A DNA stretch of 64,000 nt from Marinobacter sediminicola (GTDB taxonomy: Bacteria; Pseudomonadota; Gammaproteobacteria; Pseudomonadales; Oleiphilaceae). Below the pieces are notes generated by a model. The model saw nothing but the letters and a program-made list of their open reading frames with translations, ran no database searches and was not told the origin of the DNA. The stretch is from assembly GCF_031157525.1 (NCBI RefSeq), contig NZ_JAVIXR010000002.1, positions 124,001 through 188,000 of the forward strand, in the 5' to 3' direction. The position numbers and the translations under genes are program-made. This document shows positions 52,785 to 62,190 of this stretch, in pieces (the stretch's first letter is position 1; every line of letters starts with the position of its first letter).

Positions 52785-54272
52785 TTAAGGTTCATGCTCC
52801 TTGGGAAAGCGTGCAAACGTAGCATTCCTTTTACCCTGCAAATCCATGATTATGACCGTTGCCGGCGCCTGTATGGTCGGTTGTTTAACATATACCAAGG
52901 TAAAGGGCTGCTGTGGAACTTCCAGGTTGCCCAATACTTCTCCCCGATGACCCAGCAGTGTCAGGCGCCCATCGTCCGGGCGGTCAATGCGAGCGGCCTG
53001 CCAATGGTTGGGCAATGCCTGCCAACTGCGCAAGTCGGCCTGGGTTGTTGCGATAGTTAATACAGTCGCGAAAAGCTGCCCTATTGGGCCGAACTGGTCT
53101 GCAGCTTCCTTTTGCAGAACCGCCTTGCCAATCGCCGATGTAACGGCCCGGGCCAACACACCCGGAAAGCGCTCTTTCATTTCAGTACGAAACACCTTGC
53201 CCATATCCGAAATTCGTTCTGTTTGTATCACCTGGCCAGCTGCGTCTGATACACCAATACTTCCAGGTATAGCAGAGCGCTCAGCGTATTCTGGTAGCGC
53301 GATACCAAAATAGGCCGGCACTTGCTGATTGCCGTGAAGCAGCAGCAGAGGCACATCCAGGCGCGCTTCTCGAAGAACCGGGCCGAGCCCGTTTTCATAC
53401 ACAACCCATACCTGGGAAGGCAGGGCTGCGAGGCTCTGGGCGCCTGAGGCAAAGCCCGTGGCCAAATCTGCATCGGCTTGCAGCATCACGCTTTGTGGGC
53501 TCATTTCTGCCACCCGTTTGAGTGAGGTGGCAGCACGTTCGTAATCAGCTCCGCCTTCGGCATTCGCCAGGAAATAGATGCCATGGAGCCAGGTGCTTGC
53601 AGGCACAATAAACTCGGGAAAAACCGACCAGGTCGAGGATGATCCGTAGCGATTATGGACCGCCGACTGAAAACTTTTACTGTTGAGGCTGCTTTGAACC
53701 ATAGAGGCTTTTTCGTTCCCGCTCCGGGCCTCATTTTTCAGCACTGCTTGCTGCTCCGCGATTTCTTTGCGAAAAAAGTCGACGGCGCGGCGGGTACGAT
53801 CATTGGCTCTATTAAATTCCACTCTGGCGTAGTCATTATTGCCCTCAGCCAGAAACGCCAGTGCTTTATAGGTGTTGACCAGAACCGCCTCAGACATCAG
53901 CGCCTTGTAGTCGCGCTCGGAGTCGTTAACCATCACCGCCATCAACCCTTCCACGGTGTTTTCAAGCAGCCCCGCCGTGTCGAGGTTTTTCATTCCCTCT
54001 TCAGCCAGATCATAAGCCGCTATAGATTCACTGTTGCGATCGGTCAGGCGGTACATTTCACCCTGATGCAGCAATTCGAGCAGGTGTGCCTCGGCATCCA
54101 CAGGCTTGTTTTTGGACTCGTTGAAGCTCACAGCCTTCAGTGCGGAGCTGTAGTCTCCAGTAGCATAGGCTGAGTTGAATAAGGCCAACTGGTCACGATG
54201 CTGTGCTGTCGAACATCCTGCAAGGACGGCCGTCGCAATGACTGCAAAAACCACGTGCCAAGGTTTTATCAA
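52785..54272 (-). CDS. COG3014 family lipoprotein with TPR-like helices
   Basis: 495 residues with lipobox VLAGC (Cys 20). The N-terminal half is helical and TPR-like (FNSAYATGDYSSALKAV, LLHQGEMYRLTDRNSESIAAYDLAEE, LVNTYKALAFLAEGNNDYARVEFNRA). The second half has VWVVYENGLGPVLREARLDVPLLL and PALPNHWQAARI-like segments typical of COG3014. Its function is unknown; the order COG3014-ycfL-lpoB implies a role with LpoB at the cell wall. The ycfL start lies 53 bases past its stop. Confidence 0.85.
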   Translation of the reverse strand: MIKPWHVVFAVIATAVLAGCSTAQHRDQLALFNSAYATGDYSSALKAVSFNESKNKPVDAEAHLLELLHQGEMYRLTDRNSESIAAYDLAEEGMKNLDTAGLLENTVEGLMAVMVNDSERDYKALMSEAVLVNTYKALAFLAEGNNDYARVEFNRANDRTRRAVDFFRKEIAEQQAVLKNEARSGNEKASMVQSSLNSKSFQSAVHNRYGSSSTWSVFPEFIVPASTWLHGIYFLANAEGGADYERAATSLKRVAEMSPQSVMLQADADLATGFASGAQSLAALPSQVWVVYENGLGPVLREARLDVPLLLLHGNQQVPAYFGIALPEYAERSAIPGSIGVSDAAGQVIQTERISDMGKVFRTEMKERFPGVLARAVTSAIGKAVLQKEAADQFGPIGQLFATVLTIATTQADLRSWQALPNHWQAARIDRPDDGRLTLLGHRGEVLGNLEVPQQPFTLVYVKQPTIQAPATVIIMDLQGKRNATFARFPKEHEP

Positions 54273-54335
54273 ACCGTCATACCTTGCAAACCATACCCCC
54301 CTGTCACCCTCTATCGCCCCCTGCCCGCTGATCCA

Positions 54336-55271
54336 TCAAGAAGCCGATGCAAGATTATGCGCGGTAATCTCTACAATCCGCTGCCGCGCTTCGCGGCTGG
54401 CCCATGCCGAGTGCGGTGTAATAATCAGGTTCGGAATATCATCAGCGAGCAAAGGATTCCCATTGCGTGGTGGCTCTTCGGTCAGCACATCAAAACCCGC
54501 GCCTCCGATTACCCCGTTGCGAAGCGCATCAGCAAGCGCTTGTTCATCTACCAGACCACCGCGGCTTGTGTTAATCAGCAAGGCATCCGGCTTCATCAGC
54601 TGTAACTCTCGGGCACCAATCAAATGTCGGGTTTCCTCCGTGAGCAGGCAATGCAACGAGAGCACGTCTGCCTGTGGCAGCAACTCATCAAGCGGTATCC
54701 GCGAGTAGCCGTCAACCTCCCCCGCCGCCTGCCCGGGGCGAGCACCGAGCAGTATCTTCATGCCAAAGGCTTTGGCCCGCTCAGCAACCCCCTGCCCCAG
54801 GTCGCCATAGCCGATGATACCCAGTGTTCGGCCTTCCAGCTCCAGGATCGGGTGGTTCATCAGGCAAAACATGTCGCTTTTTCCCCAGCGCCCTGCCCTC
54901 ACATCGCGGTCATAATCCAACAGGCGAGTTGCCAGTGCCAGCATCAGTGCCATGGTGTGCTGGGCCACCGTTGAACGCCCGTAATTCGTAACATTAAGCA
55001 CTCGAATGCCGTGATCTTTGGCCGCCTTCAGATCCACGTTGTTCAGTCCGGTGGCGACAACAGCTATGGTTTTCAGCTCCGGGCATTGTTCGATATGCTC
55101 CCGGGCAAGCACCACCTTGTTCACCAACACCGTATCAAAGCCCCGAATTCGCTCAAGCACGTCACCGGGTGATGTCGCGGCATGCTTCACCATGCCGCCG
55201 GTAACCCGCTCAATGGGGGTCAAATCTACATCGTTGCCAAGGGTTGTGACATCAAGAAACACGGCTTTCAT
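54336..55271 (-). CDS. D-2-hydroxyacid dehydrogenase (glycerate dehydrogenase-like)
   Basis: 311 residues from ATG 55271 with AAGGA upstream; a longer start at 55298 lacks one. The NAD domain shows LGIIGYGDLGQGVAERAKAFGM; catalytic residues are the Arg in LINTSRGGLVDEQAL, the Glu in VLTEEPP and the His in TPHSAWASREARQ. The N-terminal phrase MKAVFLDVTTLGNDVDL and AVVATGLNNVDL are close to HprA-type enzymes, which interconvert hydroxypyruvate or glyoxylate with glycerate or glycolate. The exact substrate is uncertain. Single gene, divergent from tpm. Confidence 0.92.
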   Translation of the reverse strand: MKAVFLDVTTLGNDVDLTPIERVTGGMVKHAATSPGDVLERIRGFDTVLVNKVVLAREHIEQCPELKTIAVVATGLNNVDLKAAKDHGIRVLNVTNYGRSTVAQHTMALMLALATRLLDYDRDVRAGRWGKSDMFCLMNHPILELEGRTLGIIGYGDLGQGVAERAKAFGMKILLGARPGQAAGEVDGYSRIPLDELLPQADVLSLHCLLTEETRHLIGARELQLMKPDALLINTSRGGLVDEQALADALRNGVIGGAGFDVLTEEPPRNGNPLLADDIPNLIITPHSAWASREARQRIVEITAHNLASAS

Positions 55272-55345
55272 AGGTTTGTCCTTCGTCAATATCCGCAAAG
55301 ATTAGGGTAGACTGAATCAAACGTCCAAGTAAGGGAGCGACAACC

Positions 55346-55999
55346 ATGGAACATGACTTTTGGCACGAACGCTGGAGCAAAAAGGAAATCGGTTTCCACG
55401 AAGGCTCCGTGAACAAATACCTGTACGACCACTGGCCCGAACTCTCTGGCGGCGGCACCGAGGGTGTTTTGGTGCCTTTGTGCGGCAAAGCCCACGATAT
55501 GTGGTGGCTGCATGATCGCGGGCACCCGGTCATCGGCGTAGAGCTGAGCGAAATCGCCTGCAAGGATTTCTTTGCCGAGGCTGGCGAGAAGGCCATGGTG
55601 CACCCAAGCGAGCCATTTACCACCTTCGCGCACGACAGCCTGCAACTCTGGTGTGGTGATTTCTTTCAACTGGTGCCAGCTGACCTGCAACACATCCGCT
55701 TGGTATATGACCGCGCGGCCTTGATCGCGTTACCCCCCTCAATGCGCAAGGCCTATGTAGACCATCTTACGGCCATCATCCCCGATAACACTCGTATTCT
55801 ACTCATTACTTTGGATTACAACGCAAACATCACCGGGCCGCCATTCAACGTGAGCGATGAGGAAGTTCACGAGCTCTACCGCGCCGACTATGACATCAAG
55901 CATGTTCTTACCAACACCCTTGCCAGCGACAATCCGTTCACCAAACGTAAGGGCCTTGCCAGTGCTACGGAGAGTGTTTTCCAGCTTACCAAACGGTGA
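55346..55999 (+). CDS. tpm: Thiopurine S-methyltransferase family protein
   Basis: 217 residues, GGGAG eight bases before the ATG. Motifs: MEHDFWHERWSKKEIGFHEGSVNKYL at the start, VLVPLCGKAHDMWWLHDRGHPVIGVELSEIA as SAM site, and VYDRAALIALPPSMRKAYVDHL. Bacterial TPMTs methylate thiopurines and also selenium and tellurium oxyanions, giving volatile products. Length matches the bacterial form. It is a single gene, divergent from the hydroxyacid dehydrogenase. Confidence 0.95.
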   Translation: MEHDFWHERWSKKEIGFHEGSVNKYLYDHWPELSGGGTEGVLVPLCGKAHDMWWLHDRGHPVIGVELSEIACKDFFAEAGEKAMVHPSEPFTTFAHDSLQLWCGDFFQLVPADLQHIRLVYDRAALIALPPSMRKAYVDHLTAIIPDNTRILLITLDYNANITGPPFNVSDEEVHELYRADYDIKHVLTNTLASDNPFTKRKGLASATESVFQLTKR

Positions 56000-56238
56000 G
56001 GCTGGAGCCTCTGCAATAACATAATTTAATGAACCTTAACCATTTACTGCCTGTCCAACTTGATGACCGTGAACTAAGCTCAGGTTGAGCAGGCCGAAAC
56101 CCGACACAGATCGCGGCCGGCCGTAAATGTTGATTCCATCCACCCATAACCAAAACGAATCGCCAGCAGGGCGACCGTAACTCCAACGGGGATATTGCGT
56201 GTATTAAAAGCTGAAAAACAGCGAGCGAGGGGCTACCC

Positions 56239-58161
56239 ATGAGCATACTGCAGCAGTTTAAAAACCGGTATGAGAGCACCCAGGAAGAAGAATACAGCCT
56301 CGAGGAATATCTCGAGATCTGCAAGAAGGATCCAACGGCCTACGCCACGGCCGCAGAACGATTACTGATCGCCATCGGCGAACCCGAATTTGTCGATACC
56401 TCCCGCGACGCCCGCCTGTCGCGCATTTTTTCCAACAAAATCATCAAGCGATATCCGGAGTTTTCCGAGTTCTATGGCATGGAAGAAGCTGTAGAAAACA
56501 TAGTGTCTTTTTATCGGCACGCAGCTCAGGGTCTGGAAGAAAAGAAACAAATCCTTTACCTGCTGGGGCCGGTTGGCGGCGGTAAATCCTCATTGGCGGA
56601 AAAACTAAAATACCTGATGCAGAAGGTTCCCTTCTACGCCATCAAGGGTTCCCCGCTTAACGAATCGCCCCTTGGGCTTTTTGACCCGGCAGAAGACGCT
56701 GCCATTCTGGAAGAAGAATACGGAATCCCCGCGCGCTACGTGAAGAACATTATGTCGCCCTGGGCCGTCAAGCGCCTGCACGAGTTTGGCGGCGACATTG
56801 GCCAATTCCGCGTTGTGAAAAAGTACCCCTCTGTTCTTGACCAGATCGGCGTATCGAAGACAGAACCGGGGGATGACAACAACCAGGACATTTCAGCCTT
56901 GGTGGGCAAGGTGAACATCCGCATGCTGGAGGACTACTCCCAGGATGATCCGGATGCCTACAGCTTCAGTGGTGGTCTGTGTAAGGCCAATCAGGGGCTA
57001 ATGGAATTTGTGGAGATGTTCAAAGCGCCCATCAAAGTGCTGCACCCATTGTTAACCGCAACCCAAGAGGGCAATTACAACACCACCGAGGGCATGGGTT
57101 CGGTGCCATTCGATGGTGTAATTCTGGCGCACTCCAACGAGTCGGAATGGCAAACTTTCCGCAACAACAAGCACAACGAAGCCTTTCTTGATCGGGTGTA
57201 TATCGTCAAGGTGCCCTACTGCGTGCGAGTTACAGAAGAGATCGAGATCTATAAAAAACTGCTGAAAAACAGCTCTCTTGCCGGCTCTCCCTGCGCTCCG
57301 GACACCCTGGATATGTTGGCTCAGTTTTCGGTGCTTTCACGGATCAAGGACCCGGAAAACTCCAGCATTTTCTCCAAAATGCGGGTTTACGACGGACAGA
57401 ACATCAAGGACACAGACCCCAAAGCCAAATCCATTCAGGAATACCGGGATGCAGCAGGCGTTAACGAAGGTATGGACGGCCTTTCGACTCGCTTTGCATT
57501 CAAGATTCTCTCCAAGGTGTTCAACTTCGACACCACCGAAGTGGCCGCCAACCCGGTCCATCTGTTGTATGTGATCGAGAAGCAAATAGAACAGGAGCAG
57601 TTTGCGCCAGAAATTCAGGAGCGCTACCTGCGCTTCATCAAGGAATTCCTGGCCCCACACTACGTTCAGTTTATCGGCAAGGAGATCCAGACAGCCTATC
57701 TGGAAAGCTACAGCGAATACGGGCAGAACCTGTTCGACCGCTATGTGACCTATGCCGACCTGTGGATTCAGGATCAGGAATTCCGGGACCCGGAAACTGG
57801 CGAGATTCTCGATCGCTCCTCTATTAATGAGGAACTGGAGAAAATCGAAAAGCCGGCGGGCATCAGCAACCCGAAGGACTTCCGCAACGAGGTGGTCAAC
57901 TTTGTATTGCGGGCCCGGGCCAATAATCAAGGACAAAACCCTTCCTGGCTCAGCTACGAGAAACTGCGCAGCGTGATCGAGAAGAAGATGTTCTCCAACA
58001 CCGAAGACCTGCTGCCGGTTATTTCATTCAACCCCAAAGCCAGCCAGGAGGATCAGAGTAAGCACAAACAGTTTGTCGAACGCATGGTCGACCGGGGTTA
58101 CACGGAGAAGCAGGTACGCCTGCTGGCAGAGTGGTATCTGCGAGTTCGCAAGTCCCACTAG
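56239..58161 (+). CDS. prkA: PrkA/YeaG-family serine protein kinase
   Basis: 640 residues, GAGGGG ahead of the ATG. An AAA-type domain (about 60-390) carries Walker A GPVGGGKSS at 110-118 and FDGVILAHSNESEW; the C-terminal PrkA kinase-like domain (about 395-640) ends in LLAEWYLRVRKSH. In E. coli YeaG acts in nitrogen-starvation and stress survival, under RpoS-type control. It is the first gene of the three-gene set with yeaH and ycgB. The 239-base upstream region shows no sigma-54 site that I can recognise. Confidence 0.95.
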   Translation: MSILQQFKNRYESTQEEEYSLEEYLEICKKDPTAYATAAERLLIAIGEPEFVDTSRDARLSRIFSNKIIKRYPEFSEFYGMEEAVENIVSFYRHAAQGLEEKKQILYLLGPVGGGKSSLAEKLKYLMQKVPFYAIKGSPLNESPLGLFDPAEDAAILEEEYGIPARYVKNIMSPWAVKRLHEFGGDIGQFRVVKKYPSVLDQIGVSKTEPGDDNNQDISALVGKVNIRMLEDYSQDDPDAYSFSGGLCKANQGLMEFVEMFKAPIKVLHPLLTATQEGNYNTTEGMGSVPFDGVILAHSNESEWQTFRNNKHNEAFLDRVYIVKVPYCVRVTEEIEIYKKLLKNSSLAGSPCAPDTLDMLAQFSVLSRIKDPENSSIFSKMRVYDGQNIKDTDPKAKSIQEYRDAAGVNEGMDGLSTRFAFKILSKVFNFDTTEVAANPVHLLYVIEKQIEQEQFAPEIQERYLRFIKEFLAPHYVQFIGKEIQTAYLESYSEYGQNLFDRYVTYADLWIQDQEFRDPETGEILDRSSINEELEKIEKPAGISNPKDFRNEVVNFVLRARANNQGQNPSWLSYEKLRSVIEKKMFSNTEDLLPVISFNPKASQEDQSKHKQFVERMVDRGYTEKQVRLLAEWYLRVRKSH

Positions 58162-58228
58162 CAGGGCGGCATGGCTGGAAATTCCAGCCGGCAGCTATAG
58201 CCCCGAACGTGTAAGTGGAGTGTGAATT

Positions 58229-59521
58229 ATGGGTATGACCCACATTGTCGACAGACGACTGAACGGCAAAAACAAGAGTGCGGTGAACCGTGAGCGGTTT
58301 TTGCGCCGCTACCGGCATCACATCAAGAAGGCCGTTGCTGAAGCGGTGCACCGGCGCTCGATAACCGACATAGAACGGGGGGAGAATGTCAGTATTCCCA
58401 AGCGGGATATTGATGAACCCGTTTTCCATCACGGCCAGGGCGGTCATCGCGAGATGGTCCATCCGGGCAACCGGGACTTTGTAACGGGGGACCGGCTACC
58501 CAAGCCAGAGGGCGGCGGCCAAGGTCAGGGGCAAGGCAATGCCAGCCCCGATGGCGAAGGCATGGATGAATTTGCCTTCCAGATTACCCAGGACGAGTTC
58601 CTTAACTTCCTGTTCGATGACCTCGAACTCCCGAACCTTGTCCGAAAGCAACTCAAGGATACCGAGTCCTTCAACTATGTGCGCTCCGGGTTCAGCACCC
58701 AGGGCGTACCCGCCAAGCTCGACGTTATCCGGTCGCTGCGTGGCGCCCATGCTCGCCGGTTGGGACTGGGTGGTGCCCGCAGGAAAAAAATCCGTGAACT
58801 TGAAGCTCAGCTTGCGGATCTCAAAAGCGCGCCTGCCGATCTGGACGCTGCCTTTAGCCACGACGATCAAATCCGGGTACTTGAGGACGAAATTGCCCGA
58901 CTGAAAGCCAATGTAAAACGCATCCCCTTCATTGATGAAATCGACCTGCGCTACCGTCAGCACCTGAAGCAGCATAAGCCAGCCACCAGCGCCGTCATGT
59001 TTTGCCTGATGGATGTTTCCGGCTCGATGACCCAGATGCACAAGGACACCGCCAAGCGGTTTTTCATCTTGCTGTATCTGTTCCTGAAGAAGAATTACAA
59101 GAAAATCGATGTGGTATTTATCCGCCACCACACCAGCGCCAAGGAAGTGGATGAAGAGGAGTTTTTCTATTCCCGGGAAACCGGTGGCACCATTGTTTCA
59201 AGCGCCCTGAAACTGATGCACAAGATCATCGACTCCCGCTATTCCCCTGCTGAGTGGAACATCTACGCAGCTCAGGCCTCCGACGGGGACAACTGGAACG
59301 ACGACTCGCCCATCTGCGGCAAGCTTTTAACCGAGCGCATTCTTCCCTTGGTGCAGTACTTCGCCTATGTTGAGATTACGCCTCAGGATCACCAGATGCT
59401 CTGGCACGAATACGAACAGGTACAGGCGCAATTCCCCGGAAGCTTTGCCCAGCAGCAAATTGCTGACCCGAGCGAGATTTACCCGGTGTTCCGCCGGCTC
59501 TTTGAGAGGAAAGCGGCATGA
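58229..59521 (+). CDS. yeaH: YeaH/YhbH family protein (VWA-like)
   Basis: 430 residues. Basic N-terminal region (about 1-60) followed by a Gly/Gln-rich linker, then a von Willebrand factor A-like domain with the MIDAS-type [12 protein letters not shown] near residue 262 and THH/T residues later ([30 protein letters not shown]). It is the conserved partner of PrkA; the biochemical role is unclear. It starts 67 bases after prkA and its stop overlaps the ATG of the SpoVR gene (ATGA). Confidence 0.93.
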   Translation: MGMTHIVDRRLNGKNKSAVNRERFLRRYRHHIKKAVAEAVHRRSITDIERGENVSIPKRDIDEPVFHHGQGGHREMVHPGNRDFVTGDRLPKPEGGGQGQGQGNASPDGEGMDEFAFQITQDEFLNFLFDDLELPNLVRKQLKDTESFNYVRSGFSTQGVPAKLDVIRSLRGAHARRLGLGGARRKKIRELEAQLADLKSAPADLDAAFSHDDQIRVLEDEIARLKANVKRIPFIDEIDLRYRQHLKQHKPATSAVMFCLMDVSGSMTQMHKDTAKRFFILLYLFLKKNYKKIDVVFIRHHTSAKEVDEEEFFYSRETGGTIVSSALKLMHKIIDSRYSPAEWNIYAAQASDGDNWNDDSPICGKLLTERILPLVQYFAYVEITPQDHQMLWHEYEQVQAQFPGSFAQQQIADPSEIYPVFRRLFERKAA

Positions 59522-61077
59522 GCGATGCAATCGACCGCCCCAATGCACCGGATGTTGAGAGCCCTGCAATTCGCAAACCGGTTTCCACCAGTTCGGAATG
59601 GACCTTCGAGCTGATCCGGCAATACGATGAAGAAATCGCCAAGTGCGCTGCCGAGTTCGGTTTAGACACCTACCCAAATCAGGTTGAGGTGATCAGTGCC
59701 GAACAGATGATGGATGCCTACAGCTCTGTTGGTATGCCCGTTGGCTACAACCATTGGTCCTTCGGCAAGCAGTTTCTCAGCACCTCCAAAGGCTACCAGC
59801 GCGGCCAAATGGGCCTGGCCTATGAAATAGTCATCAACTCCAACCCTTGCATTGCTTACCTGATGGAAGAAAACACCCTGCCCATGCAGGCGCTGGTGAT
59901 TGCCCATGCCTGCTACGGCCACAACTCTTTCTTTAAGGGCAACTACCTGTTCCGAACCTGGACAGACGCCAGCGCCATTATTGATTACCTGGTGTTTGCC
60001 CGGAATTATGTGTCCGAATGCGAAGAACGCCACGGTGTCGATGCGGTTGAGCAAATACTGGACTCCTGCCATGCGCTGATGAATCATGGCGTTGACCGTT
60101 ACAAACGGCCTTCGCCAATTTCTGCTGCAAAGGAAGCCTTGCGCCAAGAGGAGCGGGAGGAATACCTGCAGCGCCGAGTGAACGATCTTTGGCGCACCAT
60201 CCCGAAATTGGACGAAGATGAAGACCCGGTAAAACGCAAAAAGCGCTATCCGGAAGAACCCCAGGAGAACCTGCTGTACTTCATCGAAAAGAATGCGCCA
60301 CTACTGGAAACCTGGCAACGGGAAATCATCCGGATTGTGCGCAAACTGGCGCAGTACTTTTATCCGCAACGCCAGACTCAGGTGATGAACGAAGGCTGGG
60401 CCACCTTCTGGCACTACACTCTGTTAAACAGGATGTACGAGAAAGGCCTGGTGACAGATGGCTTCATGCTGGAGTTCCTGCAGAGCCACACAGCGGTGGT
60501 GTACCAGCCGCCGTTCAACAGCCCCTGGTATTCCGGCATCAACCCTTACACGCTTGGTTTTTCCATCTTCATCGACCTGCGCCGAATCTGTGAAGCGCCC
60601 ACCGATGAAGACCGGGAGTGGTTCCCGGATATCGCCGGTACTGATTGGGTAAAAACCCTGCACTTTGCCATGGCCAACTTCAAGGATGAGAGTTTTATAC
60701 AGCAGTTCCTGTCGCCCAAAGTGATGCGGGATCTGAAGCTGTTTGCCATTGAAGATGATGACATGGAAGACAGCTATACAGTAACGGCCATTCACGACGA
60801 GCCGGGCTACCGCGAGCTGCGGGAGAAACTGGCGCGCCAATACAACCTTAGTTATCGCGAACCCAACATTCAGGTATGGAACGTGGATTTACGCGGCGAC
60901 CGCTCGTTGATGCTCCGGCATGTGCCGGTCGACAGAGTGCCTTTGGGCGAAGATACAGAAGAAGTACTGCGCCACGCGCACAGGCTCTGGGGCTTTGATG
61001 TGCATCTTGAAAGTGTCGACGAGGGTACGGTAGTCGAAGAGTATCATTGCCCGCACCCGCCGCCATTAACGCCCTGA
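59518..61077 (+). CDS. ycgB: SpoVR family protein (YcgB)
   Basis: 519 residues with the family start [34 protein letters not shown], the [19 protein letters not shown] histidine segment, [24 protein letters not shown], and [17 protein letters not shown]. The conserved His and Glu residues look like a metal-binding site. SpoVR was named for a spore-cortex gene in Bacillus; in proteobacteria it goes with PrkA and YeaH under stress. It is translationally coupled to yeaH and ends the operon. Confidence 0.95.
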   Translation: MSDAIDRPNAPDVESPAIRKPVSTSSEWTFELIRQYDEEIAKCAAEFGLDTYPNQVEVISAEQMMDAYSSVGMPVGYNHWSFGKQFLSTSKGYQRGQMGLAYEIVINSNPCIAYLMEENTLPMQALVIAHACYGHNSFFKGNYLFRTWTDASAIIDYLVFARNYVSECEERHGVDAVEQILDSCHALMNHGVDRYKRPSPISAAKEALRQEEREEYLQRRVNDLWRTIPKLDEDEDPVKRKKRYPEEPQENLLYFIEKNAPLLETWQREIIRIVRKLAQYFYPQRQTQVMNEGWATFWHYTLLNRMYEKGLVTDGFMLEFLQSHTAVVYQPPFNSPWYSGINPYTLGFSIFIDLRRICEAPTDEDREWFPDIAGTDWVKTLHFAMANFKDESFIQQFLSPKVMRDLKLFAIEDDDMEDSYTVTAIHDEPGYRELREKLARQYNLSYREPNIQVWNVDLRGDRSLMLRHVPVDRVPLGEDTEEVLRHAHRLWGFDVHLESVDEGTVVEEYHCPHPPPLTP

Positions 61078-61084
61078 CTGCTGC

Positions 61085-61975
61085 CTACCCTTGTTCCGCA
61101 ATATCAGGGGTGGCTTTCGGAATAAGGCGCCGGCCATACATGGCAAGCAAGAACCCGATAGGAAACATCAGCACACCATACACCGCAGCGGGAATGGACA
61201 TGGCACTGGACTCCAGAAGCGTGAGCGTGACCATCAGGCCGATCGTGCCATTCTTAACCCCCAGCTCCACCGCAACAGCCAAGGATTCCCGCTGAGTCAG
61301 GCTCGCCGCCCGGCCTGCGAGCAAACCGATGAAAATACCCACCACATTAAGCAGAATCGTTGCAGGCCCTGCCTGCTTCAACAGATCCCATATTTCATCC
61401 CGCACGCCGTAAACGATGACAGCAATCAAAACAGCCAACACAACACCACCGAACACACTCACAATACTCTCGGCTTTACGCGCCACCTCAGGTTTGCGTG
61501 AACGCACCAGCATGCCGATTGCCACGGGGAACAGAACGATACCCGTCAACATGCCGATGGTTTTCCATACCGGCAATACAATGTCGTGCTCCGTGCCCAT
61601 GTAGAATTTCAGAGCGATATTGGTGAACAGCGGTAGCGTGAGAATGGTGATCAGGCTTGCGCTAACTGTCAGCACTATGGACAGCGCAATATTGCCCCTG
61701 GCAAGTAACACAAAGAGGTTGGATGTTGTTCCTCCGGGGCAGGCGGCAATAATAACCAGGCCCACCGCAATGGCTGGCGGCACTGCCAGCAGTGACGCAA
61801 GCGCAAACGCCACCAGTGGCATCAACAAAATTTGCGCCACAGTTCCAATGATCATGCCTTTGGGATAAACAGCCACCTGGCGAAAATCACGAAGGGTGAG
61901 GGTCATACCTATACCGATCATAATAATAAACAGGGCGAGCGGCAGACCTGCTGAGATAAGGGGACTGGATTCCAC
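61085..61975 (-). CDS. Bile acid:sodium symporter family (BASS) transporter
   Basis: 296 residues from GTG 61975, supported by GGAGG four bases upstream. About nine to ten membrane helices. Sodium/substrate-site motifs are IAACPGGTTSNLFVLLARGNIALSI and AVELGVKNGTIGLMV, as in the structurally known bacterial ASBT homologues. The family takes up bile acids, pantoate, pyruvate or other organic anions with sodium; the substrate is unknown here. It converges on ycgB and is divergent from the wax ester synthase gene. Confidence 0.92.
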   Translation of the reverse strand: MESSPLISAGLPLALFIIMIGIGMTLTLRDFRQVAVYPKGMIIGTVAQILLMPLVAFALASLLAVPPAIAVGLVIIAACPGGTTSNLFVLLARGNIALSIVLTVSASLITILTLPLFTNIALKFYMGTEHDIVLPVWKTIGMLTGIVLFPVAIGMLVRSRKPEVARKAESIVSVFGGVVLAVLIAVIVYGVRDEIWDLLKQAGPATILLNVVGIFIGLLAGRAASLTQRESLAVAVELGVKNGTIGLMVTLTLLESSAMSIPAAVYGVLMFPIGFLLAMYGRRLIPKATPDIAEQG

Positions 61976-62190
61976 AGTGCCTCCGATGTTGTTGTTTTTA
62001 TTAATTCAATAGTGTGAACCTACCACAAGCATTCCACTTTCGGGAGCATGAAAGCAACAAAAGTCCGTAGGTCTGCCTTGCATTTTTTTCGCCAGGGTGA
62101 TCGTCTGTTTGGTCTGCAACCCGTATACTTGCAAGCAACAACTAAAAGTCTAACTTTGAAGCCCCTATTTTGGGCAGAGGTGCGCAAGGA

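Noticed and set aside
56000..56238. Sigma-54 promoter before prkA
   Set aside because: I looked for the GG-N10-GC pattern with its flanks and found no convincing site.
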